From Bacillota bacterium (GTDB lineage Bacteria; Bacillota; Clostridia; Tissierellales; Sedimentibacteraceae): DNA of 12,196 bases. The position numbers and the translations under genes were made by a program. The notes below the pieces were generated by a model. That model was not told the DNA's origin. It worked only from the letters and a program-made list of their open reading frames with translations, and did no database searches. How positions within the stretch are numbered: position 1 is the stretch's first letter; the number at the start of each line of letters is the position of its first letter. The stretch spans positions 1 through 12,196 of the forward strand of contig JAFACY010000260.1 in NCBI GenBank assembly GCA_023425285.1. The letters are read 5' to 3'. Below are positions 1 through 7,104 of the stretch, piece after piece.

Positions 1-589
1 CCATCAATATGCCGTCCGTTGTGGCAGATACTCTCTTGAATTCCTTATACTTTGGTATCTGCTCATTTACAAACAGCTCCTGCAATGATCCGCTTTGTGC
101 TACAACTGTTTTATCCGCTAAATCATCGGCATTTTTTATTTTATCCGCATCCTCTGCTCTGATCAGCAGACCGTAGCCCGGTGCATTTTCTGCAAAGTAA
201 TATCCCTTTGACAGAATCATGGCTTCCGCTCTTGCAGGAGTATAAGCCAGAGCAGAAATAGCTAAATCATACTTGCCCTCGGTGATACTGCTTAAAACAG
301 CTCCAAACTCCAATGGGACAATTTTCAGCTCAACTCCCAGTTTATTTGCAATATACTTTGCAAATTCTATATCGCTGCCCACATATTGCTCACTGCCGCT
401 TTTTGTAGGGTCTATGAACTCATTGGGTGCGAAATATGGTTCTGTAACCACTTCAATATAGCCTCTGCTGATTATTTTCTCCAATCTGTTGCTTCCTTCT
501 TCATTTGACGCTTTCTTTGCACAGCCTGCCGATAAGACAAATATTGCCGAAAGCATAAGCATTAAAAACATTTTTAAAAACTTTTTCAT
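1..589 (-). CDS. Amino-acid ABC transporter substrate-binding lipoprotein (3' end outside window)
   Basis: Extracellular solute-binding protein of a polar amino-acid ABC importer (bacterial SBP family 3 type), anchored to the outer face of the membrane. The first 196 codons are visible; the C-terminus runs off the left edge. The start is the ATG at 589-587, behind an AGGAGG 8 nt upstream (602-597). The N-terminus has two lysines, a hydrophobic stretch and the lipobox LSAGC with Cys23 as lipidation site. The mature part shows the expected series: a GYIEVVTEPYFAPNEF first strand, GSDIEFAKYIANKLGVEL, then KYDLAISALAYTPARAE, where the Arg normally contacts the ligand carboxylate. A T-box leader precedes it. 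If its specifier is CAC, the ligand would be histidine, but the protein alone does not fix the substrate. Permease and ATPase genes would be expected beyond the left edge. Family assignment is firm, substrate uncertain. Confidence 0.88.
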   Translation of the reverse strand, partial: MKKFLKMFLMLMLSAIFVLSAGCAKKASNEEGSNRLEKIISRGYIEVVTEPYFAPNEFIDPTKSGSEQYVGSDIEFAKYIANKLGVELKIVPLEFGAVLSSITEGKYDLAISALAYTPARAEAMILSKGYYFAENAPGYGLLIRAEDADKIKNADDLADKTVVAQSGSLQELFVNEQIPKYKEFKRVSATTDGILM

Positions 590-611
590 AATAATCTCCT
601 CCTAATTTTTA

Positions 612-658
612 ATAAAATAAAAACTCCCGTCATCTAAGTTTCCTTAGAGGACGAGAGT
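612..658 (-). terminator. T-box intrinsic terminator
   Basis: On the minus strand, ACTCTCGTCCTCTAAG (658-643), a GAAA loop and CTTAGATGACGGGAGT (638-623) form a 16-base imperfect hairpin, followed by TTTTTATTTTATT. It sits just downstream of the T-box element and 23 nt before the solute-binding protein start. This is where the attenuator terminator of a T-box leader is expected. Confidence 0.9.
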
Positions 659-907
659 ATTAATCACGTGGTTCCACCTCTTTTTATTGATGCCTCACGA
701 CATCAAACTCACAAAGTACTGTCATACTTTTGCACTGTAACGGGTGCGAGGTCCCGGATCCAACTACTCCCCCAGGGTTTCATCGATCAGCTCAAAGATG
801 TGTTCAATACAGCATATTTATGTACTTCCACCAACCGTACACTCTCTGAAAAACACAATGCATCTACTATTTCTTGTCTCAGCTTATTTTTATTAGTGTT
901 TAATAAT
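612..907 (-). promoter_or_regulatory. T-box riboswitch leader (tRNA-sensing, transcriptional), probable His specifier
   Basis: Read on the minus strand, this leader has all the T-box landmarks. Stem I starts near 886 with AGCTGAGACAAG and an AGTA loop-E segment; the apical part carries GGTTGGTGG; the 3' side of the specifier loop reads GAA-CAC-A (805-799) before TCTTTGAGCT closes the stem. The T-box element AGGTGGAACCACG lies at 679-667, ahead of a terminator at 658-623. Uncharged cognate tRNA should stabilise the antiterminator and switch on the transporter gene. In the usual register the specifier is CAC (His); ACA (Thr) or AAC (Asn) would need a one-base shift. The variable base of UGGNACC is A, which would pair with a U73 discriminator and not with C73 of tRNA-His. 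However, C73 of tRNA-His is normally paired with G-1, so this rule may not hold there. The T-box call is firm, the amino acid is not. Confidence 0.9.
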
Positions 908-914
908 TTTTATA

Positions 915-943
915 AAAATAACATAATTATTTTTCTTTGTCAA
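915..943 (-). promoter_or_regulatory. Sigma-A promoter of the T-box/transporter transcript
   Basis: TTGACA (943-938), a 17-bp spacer and TATTTT (920-915) on the minus strand, about 30 bases before the T-box stem I. The -35 is a perfect consensus. It overlaps a small dyad, CAATA/TATTG at 941-953. Confidence 0.8.
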
Positions 944-959
944 TAGCTTATTGAAAATA

Positions 960-985
960 TTTTTTTATTCTGTTTTTTTATTCTG
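960..985. repeat. Perfect 13-bp tandem duplication in the intergenic region
   Basis: TTTTTTTATTCTG occurs twice back to back (960-972 and 973-985) between the end of the tocopherol-cyclase-like gene and the T-box promoter. No strong terminator is visible here for the upstream gene; only a weak A/T hairpin (TTATT/AATAA) lies alongside. It may be simple replication slippage. Confidence 0.7.
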
Positions 986-1003
986 AAAAATAATTTTATT
1001 ATC

Positions 1004-1972
1004 TCAATCTTTCATCATAACTTCAATAGCACATGGATTGCCTCTTCCCTCAAACAGAATCTTTGAATTTTTTAATAATCTAATATCTGTCGAACCTGTT
1101 AATCCTTCTTTTATTATTGTGTCCATTGCTCCATTAATCGGTGCCTTTAATGACCCTGAGTCCCGGCAGATAACTGAATTAATTAAAAGCTCATATCCCC
1201 CCTTGACAATAACAAGTTCCAATAAGTTTCCTGAATAGTTTATCTTTTCTATCCTGCTGTTGTTATAGGTTGCAAATCTATACTCATGACCATTCAATGA
1301 CAGATTGCAAATAAATCCCTGAAAAGAAGCGCCAAGAAACGGTATATTAGTAAGTGAAAACATAATACTTGCATCTGTATCATCAAAATGATTGGATTGA
1401 AGCCATATGTATTCTTTTGGAAATGAGGTCCCCCAATCCTTTTCTATATACCCTTTACCTTCATTAAAATCAACAACCTCGCTATTAACTGATATAACAC
1501 CTTTTAAATTATGATCCATGCTTATAATATCATGATAGCATTCCATAAATGGCAGATATGAAAAATATCCCATTGCATCCGGTGACAATATATTTCTGTT
1601 GATTTTAGTAAACTCAGAAAATTTAATGCTTCCTGTGATTAAATATTCATCATTTTTAAGATTAAGCTCTATACCTTCGTCAGTAAATATATTATTTCCT
1701 ATTGTCAAGCAAAAGGGATTATCAATATATTTAAAATCATCTGTTAAAAATTTATAATATTGGGTATTCAGAGTTTTACCATCAAATTCTTTAGAAATAA
1801 TAATTTGAATAAACGCATGAGGGTTCGCATCATTTTTCGAAATTCCCGGTATAATACCGATTATATTCTTTAAATCACATGATACGTGTTTAAAATACCA
1901 TCCCTCAAAATATTCTTTTTCCTTCTTTTTTCCTTGAAATATCAGAGGATTCTTTTTATGCTTTAATACCAT
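1004..1972 (-). CDS. Tocopherol cyclase-like protein
   Basis: A 322-residue soluble protein with no signal peptide or membrane segment. It resembles the tocopherol cyclase family (Pfam Tocopherol_cycl type), whose plant and cyanobacterial members close the chromanol ring of vitamin E. Hallmarks seen are YFEGWYFKHV at residues 21-30 near the N-terminus and KGYIEKDWGTSFPKEYIWLQ around residues 172-191, the family's central EKDWG...W.Q signature. The rest alternates short beta-rich segments, as expected of the lipocalin-like double barrel. Homologues in non-photosynthetic Bacillota have no established reaction, and nothing nearby makes tocopherol precursors, so the substrate is unknown. The ATG at 1972 has only a weak ribosome binding site (AAGG 12 nt upstream). 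A separate promoter lies at 2037-2009, so the gene is probably monocistronic. Confidence 0.82.
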   Translation of the reverse strand: MVLKHKKNPLIFQGKKKEKEYFEGWYFKHVSCDLKNIIGIIPGISKNDANPHAFIQIIISKEFDGKTLNTQYYKFLTDDFKYIDNPFCLTIGNNIFTDEGIELNLKNDEYLITGSIKFSEFTKINRNILSPDAMGYFSYLPFMECYHDIISMDHNLKGVISVNSEVVDFNEGKGYIEKDWGTSFPKEYIWLQSNHFDDTDASIMFSLTNIPFLGASFQGFICNLSLNGHEYRFATYNNSRIEKINYSGNLLELVIVKGGYELLINSVICRDSGSLKAPINGAMDTIIKEGLTGSTDIRLLKNSKILFEGRGNPCAIEVMMKD

Positions 1973-2008
1973 TTTATTATCCAGCCTTCAGTTATATTAA
2001 TTTGAATT

Positions 2009-2037
2009 AAAGTATCATCAATTATTAATAATTTCAA
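2009..2037 (-). promoter_or_regulatory. Promoter of the tocopherol cyclase-like gene
   Basis: On the minus strand TTGAAA (2037-2032), a 17-bp spacer and TACTTT (2014-2009) lie 37 nt before the ATG at 1972. The match is good but in very AT-rich sequence. No clear terminator separates it from the upstream DUF2812 gene, so some read-through is possible. Confidence 0.6.
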
Positions 2038-2083
2038 GGCCGTTTAAAAAATAATTATTCGGATTATGTTAGCTTTATAACTT

Positions 2084-3457
2084 TTAGTTCTTCAATTGCA
2101 CATCCGAAAAAAATCTTTCAAGCATCAATTCTCTCGTTTGCTCATCGTTAAAATCAATGTCTCCGACCAAATGCAGGACTATATTTCCCTTTCTTATTAT
2201 AAGCTCATCCCTGTCCTCTGTGAGGGCTAACTCGTCTGCATCCCACAAGCCTTTCATTTCATCATCTGTAATAATTGTTCTGTCAAATATGGTCATACCC
2301 TGCCATTTAAAGCCTTCTTCTATGTCGGCAATTATTCCTTTAAATACTATTTCCGAAAAGTACGGACGTATAGTATTATAATATTTAATTCGTATACGCT
2401 TAGTATAGCCATTCACTTCGCCTGTTTCATAATATTCATAATGCATTGAAGTAACTGGGCTCATGCTTGGCTTAAGTTCTTTTTGAGTTGAGCTTGTATT
2501 CTGTTTGTTGTACAAATCTTCAATCGAAACGATTGGATATCTGTCCGGTATGGATTCCGTTATATATAAACTCTCATTTCTTCCATACACAAGCGGAAAC
2601 ACTATATGTATAAAAGCAATAGCAGCAATTACAGCAATCACTACATACAACAGACTATCCTCTTTCTTCATGGATTTTTTCTTTATAATATATCTTAATC
2701 CCAATCCCATAACTAATCCAATCCCCGGTCCGAATAAAACAATTGATATAATATCCGGTCTGAAATATGCATCCGCTATAAATGACAGTAAATAAAGTGA
2801 CAATATAAAATATACAGGAATGTTAAATGCTATCATACGTATTTGTGCACTTTTTAACTTTGGCTTTTCTATTGACAATCCGTTTTTAACACTTTTTCTT
2901 GCTTTTATAATCCTGATTATACTGTATACTGCCTCAATTGATGAAAATACTAAAAGAAAAGGAAACAAATATGTTCCTGTAAACCCTGTAAAGCTTATAA
3001 GGTTTGCATGGCTGACAGGAAAATGCCTGAAAAATACCAATGCACCTAATAGTAATACTACAAATATACTAAGCAATTCCTTTTTCCACAAAGTTAAATC
3101 AATAATTTTTTGCTCTATTTCTTCATCAGTTTGTAATGGAACCGGATTACTTCCTTCTTCAGCGTAGAAAAACTGCAAATAATCCTGTGAGGTTATAAAC
3201 GTCCACCCAGACTCACGGCACAGCCTCCTGTATTCTTCAGACTTTTCGGTTTTTTCGGGATCAAGCGGTCCTCCTTCTTCAAATATATCCACACTGAATT
3301 TAATCTTTTTAGGCTCTATGGCTCTGAACTTTGCCGTAAATCGTCCGACCTTCTCCAACATCCAGCCTTTTTGTGCCATCTCCTCCAAGTATTCGCCCAT
3401 GACCTTGTAATCAAGAGAAAAAAATCCCCAAAATACACGCTTAGTTTTATTTTTCAT
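2084..3457 (-). CDS. DUF2812 domain membrane protein
   Basis: A 457-residue integral membrane protein. The N-terminal ~120 residues match DUF2812: RVFWGFFSLDYKVMGEYLEEMAQKGWMLEKV, then FRAIEPKKIKFSVDIF and the YRRLCRESGWTFITS segment. Hydrophobic segments follow at about residues 129-145, 155-180, 208-228, 240-258 and 268-290, and a C-terminal hydrophilic region of ~165 residues probably lies outside the membrane. The ATG at 3457 follows GGGGAGAG and overlaps the end of the padR gene by 11 bp, so the two are translationally coupled. DUF2812 genes often sit next to PadR regulators in Bacillota; the family has no established activity. A role in sensing or responding to envelope stress, with PadR controlling its level, is inference from context only. 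Confidence 0.85.
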   Translation of the reverse strand: MKNKTKRVFWGFFSLDYKVMGEYLEEMAQKGWMLEKVGRFTAKFRAIEPKKIKFSVDIFEEGGPLDPEKTEKSEEYRRLCRESGWTFITSQDYLQFFYAEEGSNPVPLQTDEEIEQKIIDLTLWKKELLSIFVVLLLGALVFFRHFPVSHANLISFTGFTGTYLFPFLLVFSSIEAVYSIIRIIKARKSVKNGLSIEKPKLKSAQIRMIAFNIPVYFILSLYLLSFIADAYFRPDIISIVLFGPGIGLVMGLGLRYIIKKKSMKKEDSLLYVVIAVIAAIAFIHIVFPLVYGRNESLYITESIPDRYPIVSIEDLYNKQNTSSTQKELKPSMSPVTSMHYEYYETGEVNGYTKRIRIKYYNTIRPYFSEIVFKGIIADIEEGFKWQGMTIFDRTIITDDEMKGLWDADELALTEDRDELIIRKGNIVLHLVGDIDFNDEQTRELMLERFFSDVQLKN

Positions 3458-3779
3458 CCAAATTCACTCTCCCCTTCAGGATATCGTTACCGTCCAAAAC
3501 CAATTGCTTCAGCCTTTTATGCTCATCCCTTAAAATATTCAATCCCTTTTCTGTCAGGGTATATATTTTTCTTCTGTCCTCCTCAGCCACCTGTACTATG
3601 ATTTCCTCTTCTTCAAATCGGGACAAAAGGCTGTACAGAGTACCCGCACCAATTCTTACTCTGCCGACCGTGCGCCTGTCAACCTCCTGCATGATTCCAT
3701 AGCCGTGCTGATGCTCCGTCAATGTAAGGAGGATGTAATACATCTGTTCTGTTAAGGTTTTTAACTGTTCTCTTGCCAT
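3447..3779 (-). CDS. PadR family transcriptional regulator
   Basis: A 110-residue winged-helix repressor of the small PadR class. It has the usual opening (MAREQLKTLTEQMYYILLTL), HGYGIMQEVDRRTVGRVRIGAGTLYSLLSRFEEEEII as recognition helix and start of the wing, then DRRKIYTLTEKGLNIL and a short C-terminal dimerisation helix. An in-frame ATG at 3890 would add 37 residues, but the ATG at 3779 is preferred: it has GGAG 6 nt upstream and begins the conserved domain, while the longer version would translate through the promoter and operator. PadR proteins usually repress their own operon and a linked membrane protein gene; here the overlapping partner is DUF2812. The inducer is unknown. Confidence 0.92.
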   Translation of the reverse strand: MAREQLKTLTEQMYYILLTLTEHQHGYGIMQEVDRRTVGRVRIGAGTLYSLLSRFEEEEIIVQVAEEDRRKIYTLTEKGLNILRDEHKRLKQLVLDGNDILKGRVNLDEK

Positions 3780-3792
3780 AATTGTCTCCAAA

Positions 3793-3854
3793 ACTATATC
3801 TATATTCGATATATCTATTATCAATATAGTAGCATTGTTTTGCTTTTGTGTCAA
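3793..3854 (-). promoter_or_regulatory. padR promoter with probable PadR operator
   Basis: TTGACA (3854-3849), a 17-bp spacer and TACTAT (3831-3826) form a near-consensus minus-strand promoter. The -10 is one arm of an inverted repeat, ACTATA (3793-3798) and TATAGT (3825-3830). Between the arms a 9-bp direct repeat TATATCTAT occurs at 3795-3803 and 3810-3818, 15 bp apart. The repeats cover the -10 and transcription start, as expected for autorepression. The promoter is seen directly; PadR as the binder is inferred. Confidence 0.75.
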
Positions 3855-3900
3855 TAAGCGGAACTTAAATAAAAATATTTTGAATCTCATGACATTTTTA

Positions 3901-3929
3901 TTGACAAAGGAATTCTGAAGATATATGCT
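3901..3929 (+). promoter_or_regulatory. Promoter of the tetR-helD operon
   Basis: TTGACA (3901-3906), a 17-bp spacer and TATGCT (3924-3929) on the plus strand, divergent from the padR promoter with the -35 boxes about 46 bp apart. The next base begins the 21-bp palindrome, so repressor bound there would block initiation. Confidence 0.75.
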
Positions 3930-3950
3930 TTAATTACCAGTGGTAATTAA
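3930..3950. promoter_or_regulatory. Perfect 21-bp palindrome, likely TetR operator
   Basis: TTAATTACCA, a single central G, then TGGTAATTAA: ten-base arms with no mismatch. It starts immediately after the -10 box and spans the expected transcription start, ending 25 bp before the TetR start codon. Size and place fit a TetR-family autorepression operator. Confidence 0.8.
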
Positions 3951-3975
3951 AATGGTAAAATACATTGGAGGTAAA

Positions 3976-4584
3976 ATGAAAAAGAATATATCAAAAGATC
4001 AAATCATTGAAACAACTCTTGAGCTTATGAAAAACAAAAATAATCTGCAAGGCTTAAATCTCCGGGAAATAGCACGGACATTGGGATGCGCACATACAAA
4101 TTTATATAATTATTTTCCTTCGTACAATGATTTGTTATGGGAAGCCCATACAGCCATATTGGAAGCTTCTATGGAAATACTCACAAAAAAATTAAATACT
4201 GCGAAAAATGCAGAGTTGAGACTTACCTGTTTTTTTGAGGCATTTGTTGAAACGTACCTGAATAACAAGGGATGGTTCTGGTTAGTATGGCATGAATATA
4301 TCGATGGAGTCCGTCCGCAGAAATATATCGAAGCATTGGAAAGAACAAATGAAATTCTGCATTCACATTTATCAGAAATATGGAACGATATTTATGGAAA
4401 GCATCCTTATGCAGATACTACAAAACGAATACTTCATAATACTCATTGCTACATTGTGGGCGAAATATCAAATCATCTTTTAGGCAGAGACTTAATTGAA
4501 GATGAAACGAAATTAAAAGACTATATTATCCGCGAAGCTGTCTCTATGTTTCGGATGTGTCTTGCAGGCAGCGAAGAAGTATAA
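3976..4584 (+). CDS. TetR/AcrR family transcriptional regulator
   Basis: A 202-residue regulator. The N-terminal DNA-binding domain reads MKKNISKDQIIETTLELM, then LNLREIARTLGCAHTNLYNYF, the helix-turn-helix ending in the typical NLYNYFPSYNDLLW. The C-terminal half is a helical, aromatic-rich ligand domain (FVETYLNNKGWFWLVWHEYIDG) with no recognisable ligand signature. The ATG at 3976 is chosen because GGAGG (3967-3971) precedes it; a GTG at 3940 would add 12 residues but lies inside the operator palindrome. It heads the operon, 23 bp before helD, so it probably represses itself, helD and the two small genes until a small molecule binds. Confidence 0.9.
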   Translation: MKKNISKDQIIETTLELMKNKNNLQGLNLREIARTLGCAHTNLYNYFPSYNDLLWEAHTAILEASMEILTKKLNTAKNAELRLTCFFEAFVETYLNNKGWFWLVWHEYIDGVRPQKYIEALERTNEILHSHLSEIWNDIYGKHPYADTTKRILHNTHCYIVGEISNHLLGRDLIEDETKLKDYIIREAVSMFRMCLAGSEEV

Positions 4585-4607
4585 TAAATATGGAATGAGG
4601 TGTTTAC

Positions 4608-6866
4608 TTGGAAGACTATGAACATGAATTAAATCTTGAACTATCCCATTACAATGAAACACTCAGAACAATTAAATCTCAGTTAGAGTATACAAAAAAA
4701 GACAGCTTAAAAAGTGTAACAGCCTTACGGGAAACAAACAGAGATATGTGGGAAAATTCGTCACATTCCGCAGATGATTTTGACGATGCAGTCCAGTTAA
4801 GCCAATTTTATCAGCCACTTGCCGGAAAGACTTTTGCAGTGGAATTCAATGCAAAAAAAATACATCAGCTTGAAATACTGGAGCAATCGGCCTATTTTGC
4901 CCGGATTGATTTTTGCTCCGGAGATAAGGAACAGTACGATAAAATCTACATTGGCAAGGGAACATTGCTTGATGATATAGAAAATAATGTCATCATATAC
5001 GATTGGCGTTCTCCCGTCGCAAGCCTGTTTTATCGTTTTGGAACCGGTAATGCATATTATGATGCACCGGGTGGCCGTATTACAGGAGATATGGGTCTGA
5101 AACGGCAATATGAAATTAAAAACGGAGTTTTTGAATATTTTTTTGATGCTGATGTCCGAATCGAGGATGAGTTCCTGCGCAAAATACTATCAGGAAATAC
5201 CTCCGTCAAGATGAAGACTATTGTGGAAACTATCCAAAAAGATCAGGATATTGCCATAAGGAATGTAACTCATGACTTACTCATGGTGCAGGGAATTGCG
5301 GGAAGCGGTAAAACTTCTGTTGCCTTGCACCGTGTGGCTTACCTGAAATATCAGGGAATTTCAAACCAACTGAAATCTTCCGACATCATTATCCTGTCCC
5401 CAAATACCCTGTTTGTGCAATACATTTCCAATGTTCTGCCGGAGTTAGGTGAAGAGGAAGTGAAGTCTATTATATTTGATGATTTTATAACCAATATTTT
5501 GCCGGATATGACAGCATTTCAGTCTCGCTGCTCCCAGACTGAAATGTTGATTTCATGTGACATACAAAATGTTAAGGCAATTAAAAAACAATCCATGGAA
5601 TTCAAAATGTCAGAGGCTTTTATTAAAATACTAAGCAGATATGCAGACAGCCTGTCAACGTCCCATATCTTCTTTCCGGATATTGTGTATGATGAAAAAA
5701 CTGTCTTCACGGGACAACATCTAAAAAACCGCTTTGCACAAATGGATAATAAAATAAGCCTGGCAGTAAGACTGCGCCACTTGAGACATCATATCTTTGA
5801 TAAAATCCACGAAATGCGAAAAGGTCGCATGCCAAGACTGTTGCTGCAAGCAAGGAATGACCCCAATCATCCTTTTGACTGGGAGGAATATGCAAGACAG
5901 TTATCCATCGAAGAAAGCACGCGTCTATCCGAAAAAATCGATGAATTTGTAAAATTAGACAGTATTAAGTTATACAAAAAACTTATAAACACGGACGGTC
6001 TGCTGCTTTCACTTTCGGAAGAAATCGAACTGCCGGACAACATTGATGAAATATTGTCTTACTCAAGGGAAAAGCTTACAAGCCCAATGCTTCAAAACGA
6101 AGATGCTTTGGCTGCCGTCTGTCTGCATCTGTTGATTGGTGCGGATAATGTTGCTAAGGATATCTACAGGCACATCCGACAGGTTGTTGTAGACGAGGCA
6201 CAGGACTACTACAGCCTACATTTTGAAATATTGAAGCGATTATTTCCGAATGCAAGATATACCATCTTAGGCGATGTAAATCAAACGATTGAAAAACAGG
6301 AAAATATGAACTTGTATAATAGAATTGTTGAAATTATACAGCCCGCCAATCCTTACTTAATGTTCATGAACAAAAGCTTCCGATGCACCAGGGAGATTCT
6401 TTCCTTCAATATGCAGTTTCTGGACGATTACACTACTTTCGAGAGCTTTAACCGAAGCGGTGATACACCGCAGGTTGTCAAAACCGACAATATTGAGCAG
6501 CTTGATGAAAAAATTATCATGGAGGCTGTTTACAGTAAAAATCAAGGCTATCAATCCATCGGGATTATATGTAAGTATGTGCAGGAAGCCGAAGCTCTTT
6601 ACAGGCGTTTAAAGGACAGACTGGATATACATCTTGTGCGTCCCGGTGAATCCCTTGACACAACAGGAACATTTATCATCACTATTACATTGTCAAAAGG
6701 ACTGGAGTTTGATTCTGTACTGATTTACGGCACAGATAATAACCATTACCATTCAGTTGATGATAAAAAATTATTGTATATTGCCGGCACACGTGCCCTG
6801 CATCGGCTCAATCTGTTTCATACCGGTGAAAAAAGTTCTCTTATTCAAGGGGGTATACAAATATGA
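4608..6866 (+). CDS. helD: HelD-type superfamily 1 helicase (RNA polymerase recycling)
   Basis: A 752-residue UvrD/Rep-like ATPase of the HelD family, close to the ~770 residues of Bacillus HelD. HelD binds RNA polymerase, pushes an N-terminal coiled coil into the secondary channel and a second arm into the main channel, and releases stalled complexes with ATP. Visible here: a charged helical N-terminus (1-60); the HelD-specific YIGKGTLLDD and YDWRSPVASLFYR (DWRSP at 132-136); Walker A GIAGSGKT (229-236); motif II VVVDEAQD (526-533); motif III YTILGDVNQT; motif IV NKSFRCTREI (588-597); motif V TLSKGLEFD (694-702); motif VI YIAGTRALHR with Arg729. All catalytic motifs are intact. The start is TTG at 4608 with GAGG 7 nt upstream; the nearby ATG at 4589 leads straight to a stop. 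It overlaps the next gene by ATGA. Some actinobacterial relatives (HelR) give rifamycin tolerance; that role here is only a possibility. Confidence 0.93.
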   Translation: MEDYEHELNLELSHYNETLRTIKSQLEYTKKDSLKSVTALRETNRDMWENSSHSADDFDDAVQLSQFYQPLAGKTFAVEFNAKKIHQLEILEQSAYFARIDFCSGDKEQYDKIYIGKGTLLDDIENNVIIYDWRSPVASLFYRFGTGNAYYDAPGGRITGDMGLKRQYEIKNGVFEYFFDADVRIEDEFLRKILSGNTSVKMKTIVETIQKDQDIAIRNVTHDLLMVQGIAGSGKTSVALHRVAYLKYQGISNQLKSSDIIILSPNTLFVQYISNVLPELGEEEVKSIIFDDFITNILPDMTAFQSRCSQTEMLISCDIQNVKAIKKQSMEFKMSEAFIKILSRYADSLSTSHIFFPDIVYDEKTVFTGQHLKNRFAQMDNKISLAVRLRHLRHHIFDKIHEMRKGRMPRLLLQARNDPNHPFDWEEYARQLSIEESTRLSEKIDEFVKLDSIKLYKKLINTDGLLLSLSEEIELPDNIDEILSYSREKLTSPMLQNEDALAAVCLHLLIGADNVAKDIYRHIRQVVVDEAQDYYSLHFEILKRLFPNARYTILGDVNQTIEKQENMNLYNRIVEIIQPANPYLMFMNKSFRCTREILSFNMQFLDDYTTFESFNRSGDTPQVVKTDNIEQLDEKIIMEAVYSKNQGYQSIGIICKYVQEAEALYRRLKDRLDIHLVRPGESLDTTGTFIITITLSKGLEFDSVLIYGTDNNHYHSVDDKKLLYIAGTRALHRLNLFHTGEKSSLIQGGIQI

Positions 6867-7096
6867 CACTTGATATCATTATCTCTTTGCTATGCGAAGT
6901 CATAAGTGTTTCTGAAAATGATTTGGGCGCAAGAACTCCGTTGACACAGGAATACGGTATCGAACCGATTGACGTTGCAAAATTAATAATTGAAATTGAA
7001 AAACATTTTGAATTGACAATTCACGATGAGGATATTCATACGTTCGAGGTGGTAAATGATGTAGTTAAATATGTGGATGCATTGATTGCAGAATAG
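6863..7096 (+). CDS. Acyl carrier protein-like protein lacking the phosphopantetheine serine
   Basis: A 77-residue acidic protein with the length and helix pattern of an acyl carrier protein: a first amphipathic helix, the loop with LGARTPLTQEYG, then GIEPIDVAKLIIEIEKHFEL (helix II) and DEDIHTFEVVNDVVKYVDAL (helices III and IV). In canonical ACPs the segment before helix II is G-(A/I)-D-S-(L/I)-D and the serine carries 4'-phosphopantetheine. Here the equivalent is G-I-E-P-I-D, with Pro35 (codon CCG, 6965-6967) in place of serine, and no serine or threonine adjacent. It therefore should not be able to carry acyl groups. The ATG overlaps the helD stop (ATGA), with AAGGGGG 9 nt upstream inside helD, so the two are translationally coupled. 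No fatty acid or polyketide genes are near. The fold call is good, the function is unknown. Confidence 0.82.
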   Translation: MTLDIIISLLCEVISVSENDLGARTPLTQEYGIEPIDVAKLIIEIEKHFELTIHDEDIHTFEVVNDVVKYVDALIAE

Positions 7097-7104
7097 GAGG
7101 AGAA

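Noticed and set aside
668..946. 92-codon plus-strand open frame
   Set aside because: It runs antisense through the T-box leader and has no family pattern or ribosome binding site.
3780..3890. Longer PadR start at 3890
   Set aside because: The extension would translate the promoter and operator repeats, is not PadR-like, and the ATG at 3779 has a good ribosome binding site.
3940..3975. GTG start for TetR at 3940
   Set aside because: It lies inside the operator palindrome at the transcription start, while the ATG at 3976 follows GGAGG.
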